Assembly (NCBI RefSeq): GCF_001468125.1
Contig: NZ_LNYT01000022.1
Span: 332,160 to 396,159 of the forward strand
Length of the DNA: 64,000 nucleotides
Direction of reading: 5' to 3'
Origin: Legionella rubrilucens
GTDB taxonomy: Bacteria; Pseudomonadota; Gammaproteobacteria; Legionellales; Legionellaceae
Part shown: positions 61,241-64,000 of the stretch, one piece after another
Position numbering within the stretch: the first letter of the stretch is position 1
Layout: every line of letters begins with the position of its first letter
Position numbers and translations under genes: made by a program
Notes under the pieces: generated by a model
The model's input: the letters and a program-made list of their open reading frames with translations, nothing else
Told to the model about the DNA's origin: nothing
Database searches by the model: none

Positions 61241-61686
61241 CTGCGCCGGATGATTTCCCTTAAAGTGTCTAAGGTTTGACTGCCGTACAAGGCGGTCATG
61301 AATTGACCTCGGGGATTAAAAACAAAGGTTACCGGTACGCCGCGGATATCACCCAGCTCCAGGGAATGACGGGGATCGTTTTGCAGACTGGGGTAACGAA
61401 TACGGTATTGTTTGATTAACTGCCGTTGTTCAGCCAGAGATAACCCCTCATAATTGACTGCAAACAGAGCCACACGATCTTTTTCTATCTGATAAAACCG
61501 ATTGAATTCCTGGATTTCGTCGACGCAGGGCTGGCACCAGCTGGCCCAGTAGTTAATCATGACCCACTTGCCCTTAAGATCATGGAAGGCGATTTTCTTA
61601 CCCTGGATGTCAGTTAATACGACGCCTGCTTGTGTCCAGTGACTAATGAACAGTAACCCAAGGAAAACTAATTTTTTTAGCGGCAT
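61237..61686 (-). CDS. TlpA-type periplasmic thioredoxin-like protein
   Basis: This 149-residue protein has a signal peptide (MPLKKLVFLGLLFISHWTQA) and a thioredoxin fold of the TlpA/ResA group. The active-site motif is W-C-Q-P-C (Cys51, Cys54) and the cis-Pro segment is RGVPVTFVFNPRG. ATG 61686 is preferred because it puts the signal at the start. It probably reduces disulphides in the periplasm, for example in cytochrome c maturation, but no partner gene is adjacent. It converges with hflX. Confidence 0.9.
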   Translation of the reverse strand: MPLKKLVFLGLLFISHWTQAGVVLTDIQGKKIAFHDLKGKWVMINYWASWCQPCVDEIQEFNRFYQIEKDRVALFAVNYEGLSLAEQRQLIKQYRIRYPSLQNDPRHSLELGDIRGVPVTFVFNPRGQFMTALYGSQTLDTLREIIRRS

Positions 61687-61886
61687 GGTAGTGTCCAGTA
61701 TAAATGAGAGTTGCCAGTAGCCCAGACCCACTAACTGCAAGGGGTTAAATCGATTGGGATTCTGGTTTTAATGAGGTTCTCGTATAAATTAACCATATTA
61801 CCATAATTCATTTCTATTCTGGCATTTTCTTTAGCAATTCAATTTGACTTTCTGTACAACCAGTGCGATAAAGAAATTGTCAAATA

Positions 61887-61895
61887 GTTAATATT
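61887..61895 (+). promoter_or_regulatory. PmrA-box-like sequence upstream of the lipase gene
   Basis: GTTAATATT matches 8 of 9 positions of the Legionella PmrA half-site cTTAATatT as I remember it, followed by TAATTAAG. It lies 40-48 bases before the lipase start codon, where a promoter is expected. Confidence 0.4.
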
Positions 61896-61934
61896 TAATT
61901 AAGCTTGGTCCTGTAAATCGACTCATTAATAAGC

Positions 61935-63242
61935 ATGCCCAAATATTCGTTGACACAGCTTTTAAACAACCCTGACCTGTTAAATCTCGCTAACCCGGGT
62001 CAACCGGATAAAAGAAAAGAGCCGGTTGTCCACTTTAAAGGGGATAAAAATTTTTTAAAGGCAGCGAAGTTTGAGAAGCCGGCAGAGGTTGTTGTGCCTC
62101 CTTATCACGAGGATAACGAAATTTCTTCTATTATTAATGGTTGTTATCAAGATCAACTATACCAATTTACCCATAGCAATCGCTACAGTATTTTTCAATC
62201 CAAGACACAGCCGGTGCCCGGCTATACGGTCCATCCCTTATTGAATAAGCCGGGATTTCGATGCACCGCTGCCGTTGCTGATAAAATCGAGGGCGACACG
62301 GTAGAACTTCATATTAATTTCTTAGGCACCATTGATTTTGCTTCCCTCAAAGCTGATGTGGACAAGGAAGGACCTGGTCAGCAACTTTTAAAGAAATATG
62401 AAGAAGACTTGATTAAAAAAGTAAATACCATGATTTTGCAGCTTTCCAGCCAATACCCGGATAAAAAAATAAGACTAAGGGTTGCTGGACATAGTCTCGG
62501 TGGATCATTGGCCAAGGGATTTGCTCATACCATTCAACGCGCCTGCGTGGTGCAACATCCTGATTTAGACGGGACGGGTATTCTCAATACAATAGTACAG
62601 GCTGGTTTTAAACCAACCAATCCAGAGCGGTTAAGAAAAAAACTCGATTCTGACCGTGTCAAATTTGGGAAACTGGATGGTTTGAAAAAATTAGCGGGTG
62701 TTACGGTTTATGCTCTGGGTTCTCCGGGTGTTGGCAAAATAACGGATGAAGATGCAACGGCATTGAGTTACGCGCACGATAGCCATTTTTTAAGGGTTTA
62801 CAATCACTATCATGAAGAAGATGATATTCGGCGATTCGGTGAAGTGGAATTTTTGTCGGGTCAATGTGGTAAACCCAATATAAAAGTTAACAGGGCCGTC
62901 AGTTATAATGGGCAAATCGAACAATACAGAAAAGACAGAGTTGAGGGTTTACCGTTTCCAGGCATTGGCAAGACCGTCATGGCCGCTCATGTTATGACGA
63001 TATGCGCCCATGATTTTAAAAACGATCAGGATGTCTCCAACCTGAGTACTCAAAAATCCGAAGAAAAATTCCATTTTTCTCCACTTCTCTGGGTATTGTA
63101 TGAAGCCTTTTACCTGATTATGAGTGCAATTGCCAAATTGGCTGAAGGAGCAACGAAGGAAGGGGATTTTTTATACTCCTATCCAGCGGACGACGATCTT
63201 CCCATACCTTCGTTTGGGTATGAATTAATGGGTAATAATTAA
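61935..63242 (+). CDS. Class 3 lipase-like protein, putative effector
   Basis: This 435-residue alpha/beta hydrolase has nucleophile S187 in AGHSLGG (185-191 region). INFLGTIDFASLK before it is like the F-R-G-T oxyanion segment of class 3 lipases. After it come VYALGSPGVGK, a typical lipase 3 GSPxVG strand, and RVYNHYHEEDDIRRFGE, where the catalytic Asp sits in this family; HVMTICAH may give the His. A hydrophobic stretch at about 376-395 could touch membrane. No signal peptide is seen. Its position two genes after hflX, with a PmrA-like box upstream, agrees with L. pneumophila cegC1 (lpg0012) from memory, unverified. A phospholipase effector is the best guess. Confidence 0.82.
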   Translation: MPKYSLTQLLNNPDLLNLANPGQPDKRKEPVVHFKGDKNFLKAAKFEKPAEVVVPPYHEDNEISSIINGCYQDQLYQFTHSNRYSIFQSKTQPVPGYTVHPLLNKPGFRCTAAVADKIEGDTVELHINFLGTIDFASLKADVDKEGPGQQLLKKYEEDLIKKVNTMILQLSSQYPDKKIRLRVAGHSLGGSLAKGFAHTIQRACVVQHPDLDGTGILNTIVQAGFKPTNPERLRKKLDSDRVKFGKLDGLKKLAGVTVYALGSPGVGKITDEDATALSYAHDSHFLRVYNHYHEEDDIRRFGEVEFLSGQCGKPNIKVNRAVSYNGQIEQYRKDRVEGLPFPGIGKTVMAAHVMTICAHDFKNDQDVSNLSTQKSEEKFHFSPLLWVLYEAFYLIMSAIAKLAEGATKEGDFLYSYPADDDLPIPSFGYELMGNN

Positions 63243-63284
63243 GCGCCTACGCCTTATCGATTGGCATGGGTTTATGGGATGAAA

Positions 63285-63316
63285 CCATTGAGAAAGCTCG
63301 CTCTCTTTCTCAATGG
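63285..63316. terminator. Perfect 12-bp inverted repeat between convergent genes
   Basis: CCATTGAGAAAG and CTTTCTCAATGG pair with an eight-base loop. It lies between the lipase stop (63242) and the stop of the edge gene (63336). It has no strong T tract but is placed as a shared terminator. Confidence 0.55.
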
Positions 63317-63335
63317 CCAGTGATGTTTCTCACGT

Positions 63336-64000
63336 TCAGGAGCCGAAAACAAGCGTCGTTTCCAATTCCTTGCTTTCTTCTTTGGGATTAACTCCAGGTT
63401 CAGCAAGCAAGCCATGCTTACGTAAGGCTTGTTGCAATGCTGCCCCCGAAGCTGGTTTGTGCCAATCGGCATTGATCTCCAGGGAGGGTGTATTGCAGGG
63501 GGGGATGGGAATAGGCTGCCGATTGGGATTTAAATCCTGCTCTTCCTTTTGAATACGCAATAATTCACTGAGTGTAAGCGCTTGCAAGGTCCCTTGGTAA
63601 ACATAAGGAAAAAGTCTTAATTTGGCGACCAGATTGAATGCGCCCCATTGGCTGGTTAATGGCGAATAACCATGCGCACCGGGATTTTCACGTAAATTCC
63701 GGTAATCCGATGGTGACAATAATCGGATTCGGCTTAAATCGTTACGATAAAAAACAGTCTCGTTTTCATCAAGAACAAACAATGGCTGTGGTTGTCGGTA
63801 GCGTTTATCCACATCAGGCAATTCTTCCAAACCGGCATAGTTTTCCTGCGACGGTATCTCACCACCCTGAGCCACGCGCTCCAAATCACCCAAAGACTTC
63901 TGCATGCCGCTAAGGCAGGCGGCTTTATTGAAATAATTAATGCACTCATTAAAATCACTGTCGCCTCGTGCTGCATTCGGCGGCTCTGACGGAGTCGGGG
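63336..64000 (-). CDS. Hypothetical protein, C-terminal part (5' end outside window)
   Basis: The frame stays open from the Met at 63905 to the window edge (reading PTPSEPPNAARGDSDFNECI before it), so the gene begins to the right. About 220 residues are visible. They are polar with many Pro, Glu and Asn, without membrane segments (KLRLFPYVYQGTLQALTLSELLRIQKEEQDL is the most structured stretch). The C-terminal ALRKHGLLAEPGVNPKEESKELETTLVFGS has Glu residues of the kind found in Dot/Icm signals. No family is recognised. Confidence 0.75.
   Translation of the reverse strand, partial: PTPSEPPNAARGDSDFNECINYFNKAACLSGMQKSLGDLERVAQGGEIPSQENYAGLEELPDVDKRYRQPQPLFVLDENETVFYRNDLSRIRLLSPSDYRNLRENPGAHGYSPLTSQWGAFNLVAKLRLFPYVYQGTLQALTLSELLRIQKEEQDLNPNRQPIPIPPCNTPSLEINADWHKPASGAALQQALRKHGLLAEPGVNPKEESKELETTLVFGS

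Noticed and set aside
63805..63813. Perfect DnaA box TTATCCACA
   Set aside because: It is a single box inside a coding sequence, with no second box nearby; expected by chance at this length.

Overview
The window is chromosomal DNA of a Legionella-type gammaproteobacterium (order Legionellales). It spans the replication origin: rpmH, rnpA, yidD, yidC and mnmE lie on the minus strand on one side, and dnaA, dnaN, recF and gyrB lie on the plus strand on the other. The assignment rests on an astacin-type protease closely resembling the Legionella effector LegP, a WipA/WipB-like PPP phosphatase, several large proteins without familiar bacterial families, and an order (atp operon, legP-like gene, origin, then hfq and hflX) that agrees with what I remember of L. 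pneumophila. I could not run a database search.

Layout. 1-6.6 kb: lipid A genes (end of lpxA, lpxD, convergent lpxB, two tandem LpxL-type acyltransferases), fumC and a glycerophosphodiesterase. 6.7-20 kb: tRNA-Leu(CAG), psd and a block of accessory genes. This block holds a 698-aa membrane-anchored protein, an 882-aa protein with a PI-kinase-like catalytic loop, a 1095-aa protein coupled to an MFS transporter, and a secreted M4 metalloprotease. 20-27.6 kb: a membrane/spermidine-synthase-like fusion, parC with a thioesterase, a MazG-like protein, a WipA/B-like phosphatase and thpR. 27.7-34.7 kb: a complete nine-gene atp operon. 35-40 kb: the conserved rsmI / lpoA-yraN-diaA-dolP cluster plus a second BON lipoprotein. 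40-48 kb: an AlkB-family monooxygenase, legP, an ArsR-regulated Old Yellow Enzyme, and a convergent pair of paralogous Cys/His hydrolase-like proteins. 48-58.5 kb: the origin block. 58.8-64 kb: a protein ending in a CaaX box, hfq, hflX, a thioredoxin-like protein, a class 3 lipase-like protein and a gene cut by the right edge.

The housekeeping genes cover envelope synthesis, energy coupling, replication and RNA handling. Candidate host-interaction genes are placed singly between them rather than in an island. The observations most worth following are: the two Lot/OTU-like Cys-His paralogues (45.7-47.9 kb), the kinase-like 882-aa protein, the CaaX-box protein beside hfq, the lipase with a PmrA-like box, two parS-type palindromes in and after recF, and a pair of matching 6-8-6 operators around the ArsR gene. 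No CRISPR array, insertion sequence, rRNA or prophage was seen.
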